From positions 620,001 to 684,000 of the forward strand of contig NC_015501.1 in NCBI RefSeq assembly GCF_000212375.1: a stretch of DNA of 64,000 nt. The letters run 5' to 3'. Below are positions 52,614 to 61,213 of the stretch, in pieces. The stretch's first letter is position 1; each line of letters starts with the position of its first letter. This stretch comes from Porphyromonas asaccharolytica DSM 20707. Its GTDB lineage: Bacteria > Bacteroidota > Bacteroidia > Bacteroidales > Porphyromonadaceae. Both the position numbers and the translations under genes were made by a program. The notes below the pieces were generated by a model. The model did not search any database. It was not told the DNA's origin and saw only the letters and a list, made by a program, of their open reading frames with translations.

Positions 52614-53627
52614 TCACGATTCGGCAGCCTCTAGGATATACTGTACTGCCTTGGGAGTAGTCGTAGCACGCACCACCCAGTCAGGTAGTCCCTCGACTCT
52701 TACGGGCAGCATCTCCGGCCGCTTCTCGCCACGCTGCTCGGCCTCTGCTATCTGATGCAAATCGACCACCACCGATACCTTGTCCCCGATAGGTTTATTG
52801 TAGTCTGTGATCGGCATCGTCAGAGTCAGAGAGACACGAGCTGGAAGCAATTTAGCAACAAAGCCTGAGGGCGTATTAAGAGCCTCGATAGAAAGCTCGA
52901 TGCGTCTCTCCGTCAGCTCGACGACTGAGATCTGTAGCTGCACGCTATCGGGAGAGCTGTAGACATGAGGGATCTCTTCGAACGGCACGCGCACCACTTT
53001 GTCTTGTGACAAGTTCTTGTAGAGCAGCTCTTTGGTATGTACCTCGCTAATCCCCTCCAGAGCTTCACGACTACCATACAGCTTGACCGTGTTAGGAGTC
53101 ATCGTCAGCGGCAGTACCATATAGCCATCCTTAGCAGAGGCCGACACATGATTTACGACTGGTACCTCTTTCCTCTGGAGAGCAAATGCGCGTAGCGAAA
53201 TCTGATTAGGATAAATGTCTCGGATCTGTATCGAACTCCCGAGGCTCTCACGAACCTTCTGTGTCAAAACCGAACTGCTAAAGAGGACACGTCCTCCCTG
53301 AGGCACCCTCTGAGGCATCGATAGAGTGATCGGAGGTACGCCCTTCATCCAGCGGAAGAGGAGCTGAGAGCCTTTTGCCGAGACGCTAACATCTAGCGTC
53401 GCTGGCTGATCCCCCTCTAGCCCGATCTCTCCAGGCATCTCCTCATATACGATGGGGACATGGACGATCGTTGTCGTCCCTCGGGAGAGCGTCTGCATAA
53501 ACCATAAGACGGTCGCTAGGAGCACCCACACAGCGATCCCCAGCAGTCGTCTCAGGCGAGGAATACGCTGCTTACGCACCACAGGATCTCCGCCTGTGCG
53601 AGGCTTAGGGGTCAGATTGAGTCGCAC
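52614..53627 (-). CDS. YbbR-like (CdaR-type) membrane-anchored protein
   Basis: This 337-residue protein has a short cytoplasmic N-terminus and one membrane segment (LLGIAVWVLLATVLWFMQTL, about 27-46). The extracytoplasmic beta-rich region has YbbR features (VPIVYEEMPGEIGLEG near the start, VVNHVSASAKDGYMV, LPVRVEGLPDWVV). CdaR proteins regulate cyclic di-AMP synthase in Firmicutes; the Bacteroidota role is not defined. The yajC-ybbR-coaE order is common in Bacteroidales. Confidence 0.8.
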   Translation of the reverse strand: MRLNLTPKPRTGGDPVVRKQRIPRLRRLLGIAVWVLLATVLWFMQTLSRGTTTIVHVPIVYEEMPGEIGLEGDQPATLDVSVSAKGSQLLFRWMKGVPPITLSMPQRVPQGGRVLFSSSVLTQKVRESLGSSIQIRDIYPNQISLRAFALQRKEVPVVNHVSASAKDGYMVLPLTMTPNTVKLYGSREALEGISEVHTKELLYKNLSQDKVVRVPFEEIPHVYSSPDSVQLQISVVELTERRIELSIEALNTPSGFVAKLLPARVSLTLTMPITDYNKPIGDKVSVVVDLHQIAEAEQRGEKRPEMLPVRVEGLPDWVVRATTTPKAVQYILEAAES

Positions 53628-53657
53628 CGCTCCCGTCTTAAAGGTTAGGAGACTCTA

Positions 53658-53966
53658 TTAGCGTGCGTTGGGATCCGTGCCGAGCGGATATACCGAGCTC
53701 TTGGCAATCTCTATGCAGACGTCATGTGCTATCTCCACCTCAAAGGTCTGCTCGCGCACCTTACGGATCTCGCCATGCACACCGCCAGCCGTTATGACTG
53801 CATCGCCTACAGCGAGCGCATCACGCTCCTGCTGCAGCTTCTTCTGACGCTTGCTCTGAGGACGGATGAAGAAGAGCCAAAAGATCAAGATGATGACTAC
53901 AAAAAAGATAAGCGAAGTCCACGCAGGAGCGCCCTGCTGTGCTGCTTGTAGAAGAAACATATTCAT
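53658..53966 (-). CDS. yajC: Preprotein translocase subunit YajC
   Basis: This 102-residue protein has one membrane segment (SLIFFVVIILIFWLFFI, about 18-34) followed by RPQSKRQKKLQQERDAL and GDAVITAGGVHGEI, the classic YajC signature. It assists SecDF in protein export. It is the first gene of the seven-gene reverse-strand operon ending in tatD. Confidence 0.95.
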   Translation of the reverse strand: MNMFLLQAAQQGAPAWTSLIFFVVIILIFWLFFIRPQSKRQKKLQQERDALAVGDAVITAGGVHGEIRKVREQTFEVEIAHDVCIEIAKSSVYPLGTDPNAR

Positions 53967-54000
53967 AGGTATCTATAGTTGATGAATCCAATTACTTCTG

Positions 54001-54008
54001 CAAACTTA
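54001..54008 (-). promoter_or_regulatory. -7 promoter box for the yajC operon
   Basis: The reverse strand reads TAAGTTTG, fitting TAnnTTTG, 34 bases upstream of the yajC start. Confidence 0.55.
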
Positions 54009-54058
54009 CAAAAAACCAATCGCATGGCACATTATCCTGAGATGCTTTAGTACGATAG

Positions 54059-54220
54059 CCATGTGGAGAATGTCAAATTGCCACGTGGTTATTTTTTATT
54101 CTCCACGTGGAGGAGAAACGGTTCCTCCGAAGTTTCGTTTGATTCCTCCGAAGTTTCATTTCGTTCCTACGTGGGGGTTTTTTCGTTTCTACATGGAGAT
54201 TGAAAAATTCCCACGTGAGG
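54059..54220. repeat. CCACGTGG palindromic element, copy C
   Basis: A decayed copy: CCATGTGG, CCACGTGG, CCACGTGG on the left and CCTACGTGG, ACATGG, CCACGTGA on the right, around the conserved centre with two TTCCTCCGAAG words. It lies between the divergent yajC and YitT promoters, so it cannot be simply a terminator. Confidence 0.85.
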
Positions 54221-54372
54221 ATCTGCTTCTTCTGAGGCAAACGTGTTGCGCAGCGTCAGAGATCTTGTTTATAGCATATCAACTCTGCACTTCTCCATCA
54301 CCTTAGGACAGGAGCTAGCAAAAGGGTGAAAGGCGTCGTGTGTTTGTACGGACAGTGTGTTGTGCTATTTTG

Positions 54373-54380
54373 TATCTTTG
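54373..54380 (+). promoter_or_regulatory. -7 promoter box for the YitT-porin-argS-mnmA unit
   Basis: TATCTTTG lies 79 bases before ATG 54460. It shows that the longer reading frame from 54340 is not translated from this promoter. Confidence 0.6.
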
Positions 54381-54459
54381 CACTCAGATACCTATCGGAG
54401 AGCATCGCCTAGAGCGCAGTTGCCTCGCGATGGATCTCTCACTACGTAATACGCATCTA

Positions 54460-55464
54460 ATGAAATACAAGCTCCCCAGTAAGGATGAACTTCGTGCTCG
54501 CCTGGCAGCTCTGCCTGCTCAGGCCACTGACGTACTCTCTAGCCGTAAGTTTTGGTACGAATTGGTCTTAATGACCGTTGCCATGTTTATTGGCGCTATG
54601 GCGGTACACTACTTCCTCGCTCCTAGTGGTCTGATCGTCGGATCGGTGACGGGACTGGGCATTGTGCTGGAGCGACTGCTCCCGATTATGTCGCTGGGGT
54701 CCTATATGTTTCTCATCAATGCGATCCTACTGCTGCTCTCCTTTATCCTGATCGGCAACGAGTTTGGTGCGAAGACTTGCTACACGGCACTGATCTTAGG
54801 ACCGTTTGTCGACTTGATGGGGTGGATCGATCCTGTCAGTGGATCGATGTTCGCTCAGGAGGTTCATGGCGTTGTGGTGGCCAATCCGGGGTTTGACTTG
54901 GTCTGCTTCATCTTGGTGATGAGTGCAGCGCAGGCGATCCTCTTTAGCATCAACGCCTCAACGGGCGGACTAGATATCTTGGCGAAGATCTTCAATAAGT
55001 ACCTCCATGTACCACTAGGCGTGTCGGTGACGATCGCTGGTGGTCTGATCTGCTGCTCCGCCTTCCTGACCAGTCCTACGGGTCTGGTGATCATGGGCCT
55101 GGTGGGTACTTGGCTCAACGGTATGATCCTCGACTACTTCATGACCCGTATGAGTTCGCGGACACGTGTCTACGTCATCTCTAAGGAGTGGGAGCATATC
55201 CGTGACTATGTCATTCATACGCTCAATCGTGGGGTGACGATCCACCCTGTGACGGGTGGCTATTCAGGCGAGGATCACAAGCAGCTAGAGTGCATCTTGA
55301 CAAGAGATGAGTTTGGCAAGCTACTGGATCACCTACGTGCCGAGCGTATGGATCCGTTTATCACCTCAGACCCTGTCAGCGAGGTGTATGGTCTGTGGCG
55401 CAAGAGGAGCCAGCGTGAGGAGCTCCCGGTCGAGACAGGGACGCCCGATGAGAGCACCTTTTAG
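54460..55464 (+). CDS. YitT family membrane protein (second paralogue)
   Basis: This approximately 334-residue membrane protein starts MKYKLPSKDELRARL. Five to six membrane segments (about 35-220) include FSINASTGGLDILAKIFNKYL, matching VNGSTGGTDVIVSIFNKY in the protein at 9780. A C-terminal DUF2179 domain follows (RGVTIHPVTGGYSGEDHKQ; ends VYGLWRKR plus an acidic tail). ATG 54430 would add ten residues. The function of the family is not established. It is upstream of a porin, argS and mnmA. Confidence 0.88.
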   Translation: MKYKLPSKDELRARLAALPAQATDVLSSRKFWYELVLMTVAMFIGAMAVHYFLAPSGLIVGSVTGLGIVLERLLPIMSLGSYMFLINAILLLLSFILIGNEFGAKTCYTALILGPFVDLMGWIDPVSGSMFAQEVHGVVVANPGFDLVCFILVMSAAQAILFSINASTGGLDILAKIFNKYLHVPLGVSVTIAGGLICCSAFLTSPTGLVIMGLVGTWLNGMILDYFMTRMSSRTRVYVISKEWEHIRDYVIHTLNRGVTIHPVTGGYSGEDHKQLECILTRDEFGKLLDHLRAERMDPFITSDPVSEVYGLWRKRSQREELPVETGTPDESTF

Positions 55465-55487
55465 TATTACCTGATTTACCTAGAACT

Positions 55488-56561
55488 ATGTCACATCTTA
55501 CGAAGTCGCTGTCGGCCTTCATACTCCTACTGTCACTTGCATTCGGCTCGCTGATGGCGCAGGAGCCTACGCCCGATGCTGAGCTAGAAGCACCGCATGA
55601 CAAGAAGGTGTCACTCTCGCTAGAGGCACGTGGGGACTATCAGCGCATCTATCTAGGCAGCCAAGCCGACAAAGCGGGATCAGGCTTTAAGGGCAATATC
55701 GCTAACGTCATACTTAGTGGTACCCTCTCGCCAAAGTTTAGCTACCTCTACCGGCAGCGACTTAGCTCGGTCAATCTGGACCGCACCTTCTTCGAGTCGA
55801 TCGACTTCCTCTACCTACAGTATAACCCTACCGAGCAGCTCAGTGTCAAGCTCGGCAAGTGGATCGTTTTCGTCGGTGGGTGGGAGTTTGAGCCTGCGCC
55901 GATAGATGTCTTTCAGTTGGGAGAGTTTTGCTATCAGATGCCCGCCTATCAGTGGGGGGCTACGGTGAGCTACACCTTGCCTAATGGGCAGGACAACCTC
56001 CATGCGCAGGTGATCCAGAGCCCCTATCGTAAGGTTTACGAGGGGATGAGCGGGCAGCCGGCTGATATGTATGCTTACAATCTCATCTGGACAGCGCACC
56101 ACGATTGGTTTGTGCCGATGTGGAGTGTCAACTTTATGGAGTATGCGCCTGGACGCTTTATGAACTACGTTTCGCTGGGCAACCGCTTTCAGCTGACCCG
56201 TCGCACCTTCATCGATCTAGACTTGATGCATCGTGCGCCACTAGATGGCGAGGGTAAGAAGGCTTTTGCCGATTACTCTATCTATGGTCAGCTAGCCTTC
56301 CACCCGACGACCCAGACGAAGCTTTACCTCAAGGGGAGCTATGATCAGAATCTAAGTGGCTTAGCAGCAGATTACGGGGTCACCGACGGCACGCAGATAG
56401 CCTGTCTCGGTGGCGGTGTCGAGTACTCACCCATCCCCGAGGTGCGTCTGCATGCACACGCTAACTACGCCTTTGGCACGAACACGAATCCGCAGGCCGT
56501 GCTGCATGACAAGCGCACGCAGATCAACGTGGGGGTCACCTGGCGCATGAAAGTACTCTAA
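55488..56561 (+). CDS. Outer-membrane porin (OprO/OprP-like)
   Basis: This 357-residue protein has a signal peptide ending near FGSLMAQ (about residue 25). Beta strands of a phosphate-selective-porin-like barrel include FSYLYRQRLSSVN, IDFLYLQYNPTEQLSVKLGKW and LGKW-type turns. It ends NVGVTWRMKVL with the terminal aromatic strand. Substrate selectivity cannot be read from the sequence. It lies 23 bases after the YitT gene and 18 before argS. Confidence 0.78.
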   Translation: MSHLTKSLSAFILLLSLAFGSLMAQEPTPDAELEAPHDKKVSLSLEARGDYQRIYLGSQADKAGSGFKGNIANVILSGTLSPKFSYLYRQRLSSVNLDRTFFESIDFLYLQYNPTEQLSVKLGKWIVFVGGWEFEPAPIDVFQLGEFCYQMPAYQWGATVSYTLPNGQDNLHAQVIQSPYRKVYEGMSGQPADMYAYNLIWTAHHDWFVPMWSVNFMEYAPGRFMNYVSLGNRFQLTRRTFIDLDLMHRAPLDGEGKKAFADYSIYGQLAFHPTTQTKLYLKGSYDQNLSGLAADYGVTDGTQIACLGGGVEYSPIPEVRLHAHANYAFGTNTNPQAVLHDKRTQINVGVTWRMKVL

Positions 56562-56579
56562 CACCTTATACGATATACT

Positions 56580-58394
56580 ATGAGCCTTTACAGACAGCTT
56601 AGCGAGGCGATCGCCTCGACACTACATACACTTTACGGTCTCACCACAACAGCTGACGAGATCACGCTGACCGCCACGCGCCCTGAGTTTGAGGGGCATA
56701 TGACGCTCGTCGTCTTCCCTTATCTCAAGGCTTCGCACAAGTCTCCGCAAGAGACTGCCGAGACGATCGGTGCCAAGCTCCAAGAGCAGACTGACCTCAT
56801 AGCGTCCTATGGCGTGGTCAAGGGCTTTCTCAATCTCACACTGACCGACACAGTGTGGATCTCAGCCCTACGAGAGATTGCCGAAACTCCGCATTACGGT
56901 CACATCACGCCGACAGCTCAGTCACCGCTCGTGATGATTGAGTACTCCTCGCCAAACACCAACAAGCCGCTTCACCTCGGACACGTGCGCAACAATCTGC
57001 TCGGCTACAGCCTTGCTCAGATACTGGAGGCGAGTGGACATCGTGTGGTCAAGACAAACATCGTCAATGACCGTGGCGTGCACATATGCAAGTCCATGTT
57101 GGCATGGCTACGCTGGGGCAATGGCGAGACGCCTGAGTCTTCGGGCAAGAAGGGCGACCACCTCATCGGAGACTACTACGTACGCTTTGACAAAGAGTAT
57201 CGTGCCGAACTGGCGCAAATACGTGCTGCCCATCCTGACTGGAGCGACGAAGAGGTCGAGGCTAAGTCTCAGCTCATGGCTGATGCACGACAGATGCTAC
57301 GTCAGTGGGAGCAGGGCGATCCTGAGGTGCGTGCACTATGGCGACAGATGAATGAGTGGGTCTACAAAGGCTTTGACGAGACTTACAGCCGTATGGGTGT
57401 CTCCTTTGACAAGATCTACTACGAGAGCGACACCTACCTCGTAGGCCGCGAGGAGGTCTTGCGAGGTTTGAAGGAAGGGCTCTTCGAGCGACATGAGGAT
57501 GGCTCCGTATGGGCCGACTTTGAGGCGGAGGGACTGGACAAGAAGATCCTCCTACGCAGTGACGGCACTTCCGTCTACATCACCCAAGACATCGGCACTG
57601 CCAAGCTTCGCTATCAAGACTTCCCGATAGACCAGATGGTTTACGTCGTGGGCAACGAGCAGGAGTACCACTTTCAGGTGCTATCGCTACTCTTAGACCG
57701 CTTGGGATATAAGTGGGGCAAGAGCTTGACACACTTTAGCTACGGTATGGTCGAGCTACCTAATGGCAAGATGAAGAGTCGCGAGGGTACGGTCGTCGAT
57801 GCGGACGATCTGATGGACGCTATGCGCGACACAGCCCTAGAGGTAGCACGGACAGCTCAGCAGGCGAAGGGCGTAGAGCTAGCTGCCGAGCCGACCGCTG
57901 AGGAGCTACGCACCGCCGAGATGGTCGGACTAGGCGCGCTCAAGTACTTCATCCTCAAGGTGGACCCGAGGAAGAATATGATGTTCAATCCCGAGGAGTC
58001 TATCGACTTCAACGGCAACACGGGACCTTTCATCCAGTACACCTACGCCCGCATCTGCTCGCTCCTGCAGAAGGCTGACGAGATGGGCTACAAGCACCAG
58101 CTCCCTGAGGGTGGCGCGCTAGCACTCTCATCGTACGAGACGGCACTCGTCCAGCAGCTGCTCGACTATCCGACAGTTGTGCAGGAGGCTGCCGAGAGCT
58201 ATTCGCCAGCCCGCATTGCCAACTATACCTACGACTTGGTCAAGGGGTATAACCAGTTCTACCACGAGTGCTCTGTACTGCGTGAGGAGGACGAAGCGCT
58301 GCGCAGCATGCGTCTGCAGCTGAGCAAGACCGTTGCCGAGACGATCCATAGCGCTATGGGGCTCCTCGGCATTGCGCTACCCGAGCGTATGTAG
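56580..58394 (+). CDS. argS: Arginyl-tRNA synthetase
   Basis: This 604-residue class I synthetase has an N-terminal Add-1 domain. HIGH region SPNTNKPLHLGHVRNN (about 122-137), NDRGVHICKSM, the MKSR loop GKMKSREGTVV (about 398) and a C-terminal anticodon-binding domain ending GIALPERM follow. The length is in the normal range of 560-600. It is co-transcribed with mnmA, another translation gene, 21 bases downstream. Confidence 0.96.
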   Translation: MSLYRQLSEAIASTLHTLYGLTTTADEITLTATRPEFEGHMTLVVFPYLKASHKSPQETAETIGAKLQEQTDLIASYGVVKGFLNLTLTDTVWISALREIAETPHYGHITPTAQSPLVMIEYSSPNTNKPLHLGHVRNNLLGYSLAQILEASGHRVVKTNIVNDRGVHICKSMLAWLRWGNGETPESSGKKGDHLIGDYYVRFDKEYRAELAQIRAAHPDWSDEEVEAKSQLMADARQMLRQWEQGDPEVRALWRQMNEWVYKGFDETYSRMGVSFDKIYYESDTYLVGREEVLRGLKEGLFERHEDGSVWADFEAEGLDKKILLRSDGTSVYITQDIGTAKLRYQDFPIDQMVYVVGNEQEYHFQVLSLLLDRLGYKWGKSLTHFSYGMVELPNGKMKSREGTVVDADDLMDAMRDTALEVARTAQQAKGVELAAEPTAEELRTAEMVGLGALKYFILKVDPRKNMMFNPEESIDFNGNTGPFIQYTYARICSLLQKADEMGYKHQLPEGGALALSSYETALVQQLLDYPTVVQEAAESYSPARIANYTYDLVKGYNQFYHECSVLREEDEALRSMRLQLSKTVAETIHSAMGLLGIALPERM

Positions 58395-58415
58395 TCCTCT
58401 CTGCGGGCTTGACTC

Positions 58416-59555
58416 ATGAAGTGTATGGAGACCGCTCTCTACACAGCACTGCCACGGGATAGTCGCATCGCTCTGCTCGCTTCGGGTGGCGTGGATAGTA
58501 GTGTGGCGATGCATCTGCTCGTCGAGGCGGGCTTTCGTCCTGACCTCTACTATATACGTATCGGTATGCAGGACGAAGATGGCGGCTATCTCGACTGCCC
58601 TGCCGAGGAAGACATCGAACTGGTGACGCTCCTCGCCCGTCGCTACGACCTACACTTAGAGGTCATCGACTTGCATAAGCTTTATTGGGATCGTGTGGTC
58701 GCCTATACGATGGATGCGGTCCGGCGAGGGCTCACGCCCAATCCCGATGTAATGTGCAATAAGTTGATCAAGTTCGGAGCTTTTGAGGAAAGGAGCGGCT
58801 CCTCGTACGACTACATTGCCACGGGTCACTACGCTACGATACGAAAGACGGCGGAAGGCTTGACCTTCCTCGGCACCTCTCCCGACCCAGTGAAGGACCA
58901 GACTGACTTCTTGGCGCAGATCGGCTTTCGGCAGATGGAGCGTCTCCTCTTCCCCATCGGTCACCTCCCCAAGGAGGAGGTGCGTCGCATCGCCCTCGAG
59001 GCGCATCTGGTCAATGCGCAGCGCAAAGACAGCCAAGGCATCTGCTTCTTAGGGCAGATCAACTACAACGACTTCATCGAGCGCTACTTAGGCACTCAGA
59101 CGGGCGACATCATCGACCATGAGACAGGAGAGAAGATAGGGGAGCATCGAGGCTACTGGTTTCACACCATCGGGCAGCGCAAAGGGCTAGGACTCTCGGG
59201 CGGTCCGTGGTATGTCGTGGCAAAAGATGTGGAGCACAACGTCCTCTACGCCTCACGAGGCTACGATCCTAAGACGCAGTACGGCACGATCATCGAGACC
59301 GAAGAGATGCACTGGCTCACCGTCGATCCGTGGCTCTGGACGGAGACCCCGTCAGATAGTCCGCTGGAGGTCACCTTCAAGATCAGACACACGCCCGACT
59401 TCACCGCTGGTCGCCTCGAGCGACTCCCCTCGGGGGGCTATCAGCTAGTCAGTAGCGAGCCGATACAGGGGATTGCAGCTGGGCAGTTTGCTACCATCTA
59501 CGATCCGCAGCATCAGCTCTGTTGGGGCAGCGCTCCGATCCGATCAGGTCGCTAA
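58416..59555 (+). CDS. mnmA: tRNA-uridine 2-sulfurtransferase
   Basis: This 379-residue enzyme thiolates U34 of Glu, Gln and Lys tRNAs. The PP-loop is [12 protein letters not shown] (about 20-31). The catalytic cysteines lie in [15 protein letters not shown] (about 108) and [10 protein letters not shown] (about 205). [17 protein letters not shown] is also diagnostic. The length is normal. The start could be ATG 58416 or 58425. Confidence 0.95.
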   Translation: MKCMETALYTALPRDSRIALLASGGVDSSVAMHLLVEAGFRPDLYYIRIGMQDEDGGYLDCPAEEDIELVTLLARRYDLHLEVIDLHKLYWDRVVAYTMDAVRRGLTPNPDVMCNKLIKFGAFEERSGSSYDYIATGHYATIRKTAEGLTFLGTSPDPVKDQTDFLAQIGFRQMERLLFPIGHLPKEEVRRIALEAHLVNAQRKDSQGICFLGQINYNDFIERYLGTQTGDIIDHETGEKIGEHRGYWFHTIGQRKGLGLSGGPWYVVAKDVEHNVLYASRGYDPKTQYGTIIETEEMHWLTVDPWLWTETPSDSPLEVTFKIRHTPDFTAGRLERLPSGGYQLVSSEPIQGIAAGQFATIYDPQHQLCWGSAPIRSGR

Positions 59556-59575
59556 CCATACCATTTCTACCAATG

Positions 59576-59616
59576 AAAAGGAGAACGCTCACATACGAGG
59601 GTTCTCCTTTTTTGTT
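59576..59616 (+). terminator. Rho-independent terminator after mnmA
   Basis: AAAAGGAGAAC (59576-59586) pairs with GTTCTCCTTTT (59601-59611), followed by more Ts. It begins 21 bases after the mnmA stop. Confidence 0.85.
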
Positions 59617-59639
59617 TGGCACAAGAGACCTTGCCATAG

Positions 59640-59814
59640 GAGACTGTTGCATAAAGGCGAATCGCTGTGTTGTTTTCGGGATTCGGCTTCGGTCACATAC
59701 GGATGTATGCTCCCTTCAGACCTCACCCTCAGCGCCTTGCGCTTCATCCTTTCTGCAAAGTCAGGACAATCTTGCAAGCAAGATTGTGAGACTGTTGACT
59801 TTTGCAACAGTCTC
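59640..59814 (-). mobile_element. MITE-like element, copy 2 (175 bp), intergenic
   Basis: Same 175-base length and terminal repeats GAGACTGTTGCA/TGCAACAGTCTC as copy 1, in the opposite orientation. It is flanked by the five-base duplication CATAG (59635-59639 and 59815-59819). It lies in the gap between convergent mnmA and the lipoprotein gene. It keeps an open frame on the reverse strand like copy 1. Confidence 0.9.
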
Positions 59815-59844
59815 CATAGACTTAGCCTAGGAGTCTCCAACTCG

Positions 59845-61200
59845 TTACCCTCCGAGTGGCCGGTAGGTGATACCGAGGCTAGGCGCCGTGAGGTCAATGA
59901 TCGCTACGATATGCTGGAAGTCGTTGAAGTATTTGATCTTCCCGTCCTGCTCACTATCGAAGTCAAAGCCCGCCTCGCGCATCAGCTGTACGAAAACTTT
60001 GTCCTTGACGACCGCAGGCCGTGAGACCTGAGTCTCTGAGAAGATGTACTTACCATTACCATCGAAGTAGTAAGCGTGACGAGGAAAGTTCGGGTCACCC
60101 GTCGGCACGTTGAGTACACCCATAAACATTTGTGATGCGCGGCCACGCTCCTTCTCAAAAGCCTCTAGCTCCTCCTGTGTAGCGCCCCAATTAAAGCTGG
60201 GGAAGTCTATATGGTCCATCTGAACTGGAGCATTAGGGTTCACATGGTAGGAGATGATGAGCCCTCCAGGCATCTTGCCCTGAGTAGGGGTATCGCTCAT
60301 GTAGAGATCCACTTGTAGCTCCATATCGTCATGAATGTAGCTAAAAGCCTCGTAGCTGTGTCGCTTCGTATTGACATAGAAGCCCTGCTCTTCGAGACGC
60401 TTTTGAATCGTCGGGCTGTGCAGTACGTATCGATCTCGTGCTAGCATCTGCACCTGAGCTGGCTGCTCATTGCTCTTGTCGTAGTAAACCACCACCCGAG
60501 GCCAGTCGCTCTCAGCTTGGTCGAAGACAAGCTTGTAGAGGTCGCTCGCCTCCTTATTGTACTGATACCCTTGAGTCGCTAGCTGCTCGCGCACCTCCCG
60601 ACGAGAGACATCCTTGCAGAGCTGGGTGAAGGCGAGCGAGAAGTCAGTCAGCACAGCACCAGCGTAGTAGTGAATATCCTCTCTAGCAGTCTCGTCTGCA
60701 TAGTACTCCATCCACAGTCCACGCTTTTGGTCAAACCAAAGGTACGGATAGAGCTGGCTTTGCTGAAAGCCCTCTCTTCGCAAGAAGCTCAAGAAGCTAC
60801 GCTCTGCTCCAAAAGGATGCTGCGGTACGATGAGCGTCATCTCTCTGTAGATGCCTCGAGGAGTCTGGAGGATCATAGCCTCTAGCGTGTCCGAGGGCAG
60901 AGCGTATCGCCTCGTCTCAGCATCAGAGGCCGTTAGAGTCGCTCCCACTAGCTTACTCCACTCGTCTAACTCAGTCGGAGACACTTGCTCGCCAAAGCGT
61001 AGCAGAGGCATGAAGAAGGCTTGAGGCGTAACCTTTACGGTGTCAGGTATGGTGTCAGGCTGTTCACCTCCACCCTCATGCTCCCCCTCTTTGCTCGGAT
61101 CCTCTTTGCTAGGCTTAGGATCAGCGTGGCAGCCGACGAGCGACAAAGTAGCCCAGCCAAGGAGAAGGGCTACGACAAAACGTATTAGATTCTTATTCAT
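59845..61200 (-). CDS. Lipoprotein of unknown function
   Basis: This 451-residue lipoprotein has signal MNKNLIRFVVALLLGWATL and lipobox LVGC, then a flexible acidic linker (PKPSKEDPSKEGEHEGGGEQ) typical of surface lipoproteins. The mature part has two similar-looking halves rich in FLRREGFQQSQLYPYLW and LEEQGFYVNTKRHSYEAFSY, suggesting an internal duplication. I do not recognise the family. It lies 13 bases downstream of the leucine-rich-repeat gene on the same strand, so the two are probably expressed together. Confidence 0.7.
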   Translation of the reverse strand: MNKNLIRFVVALLLGWATLSLVGCHADPKPSKEDPSKEGEHEGGGEQPDTIPDTVKVTPQAFFMPLLRFGEQVSPTELDEWSKLVGATLTASDAETRRYALPSDTLEAMILQTPRGIYREMTLIVPQHPFGAERSFLSFLRREGFQQSQLYPYLWFDQKRGLWMEYYADETAREDIHYYAGAVLTDFSLAFTQLCKDVSRREVREQLATQGYQYNKEASDLYKLVFDQAESDWPRVVVYYDKSNEQPAQVQMLARDRYVLHSPTIQKRLEEQGFYVNTKRHSYEAFSYIHDDMELQVDLYMSDTPTQGKMPGGLIISYHVNPNAPVQMDHIDFPSFNWGATQEELEAFEKERGRASQMFMGVLNVPTGDPNFPRHAYYFDGNGKYIFSETQVSRPAVVKDKVFVQLMREAGFDFDSEQDGKIKYFNDFQHIVAIIDLTAPSLGITYRPLGG

Positions 61201-61213
61201 AGTGCGTTCACAA

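Noticed and set aside
53967-54059. nusB expected next to yajC
   Set aside because: The usual Bacteroidales neighbour was looked for upstream of yajC, but only the promoter and palindromic element C are present.
54340-54459. N-terminal extension of the second YitT protein
   Set aside because: The extension begins upstream of the -7 box at 54373 and is not similar to the paralogue at 9780.
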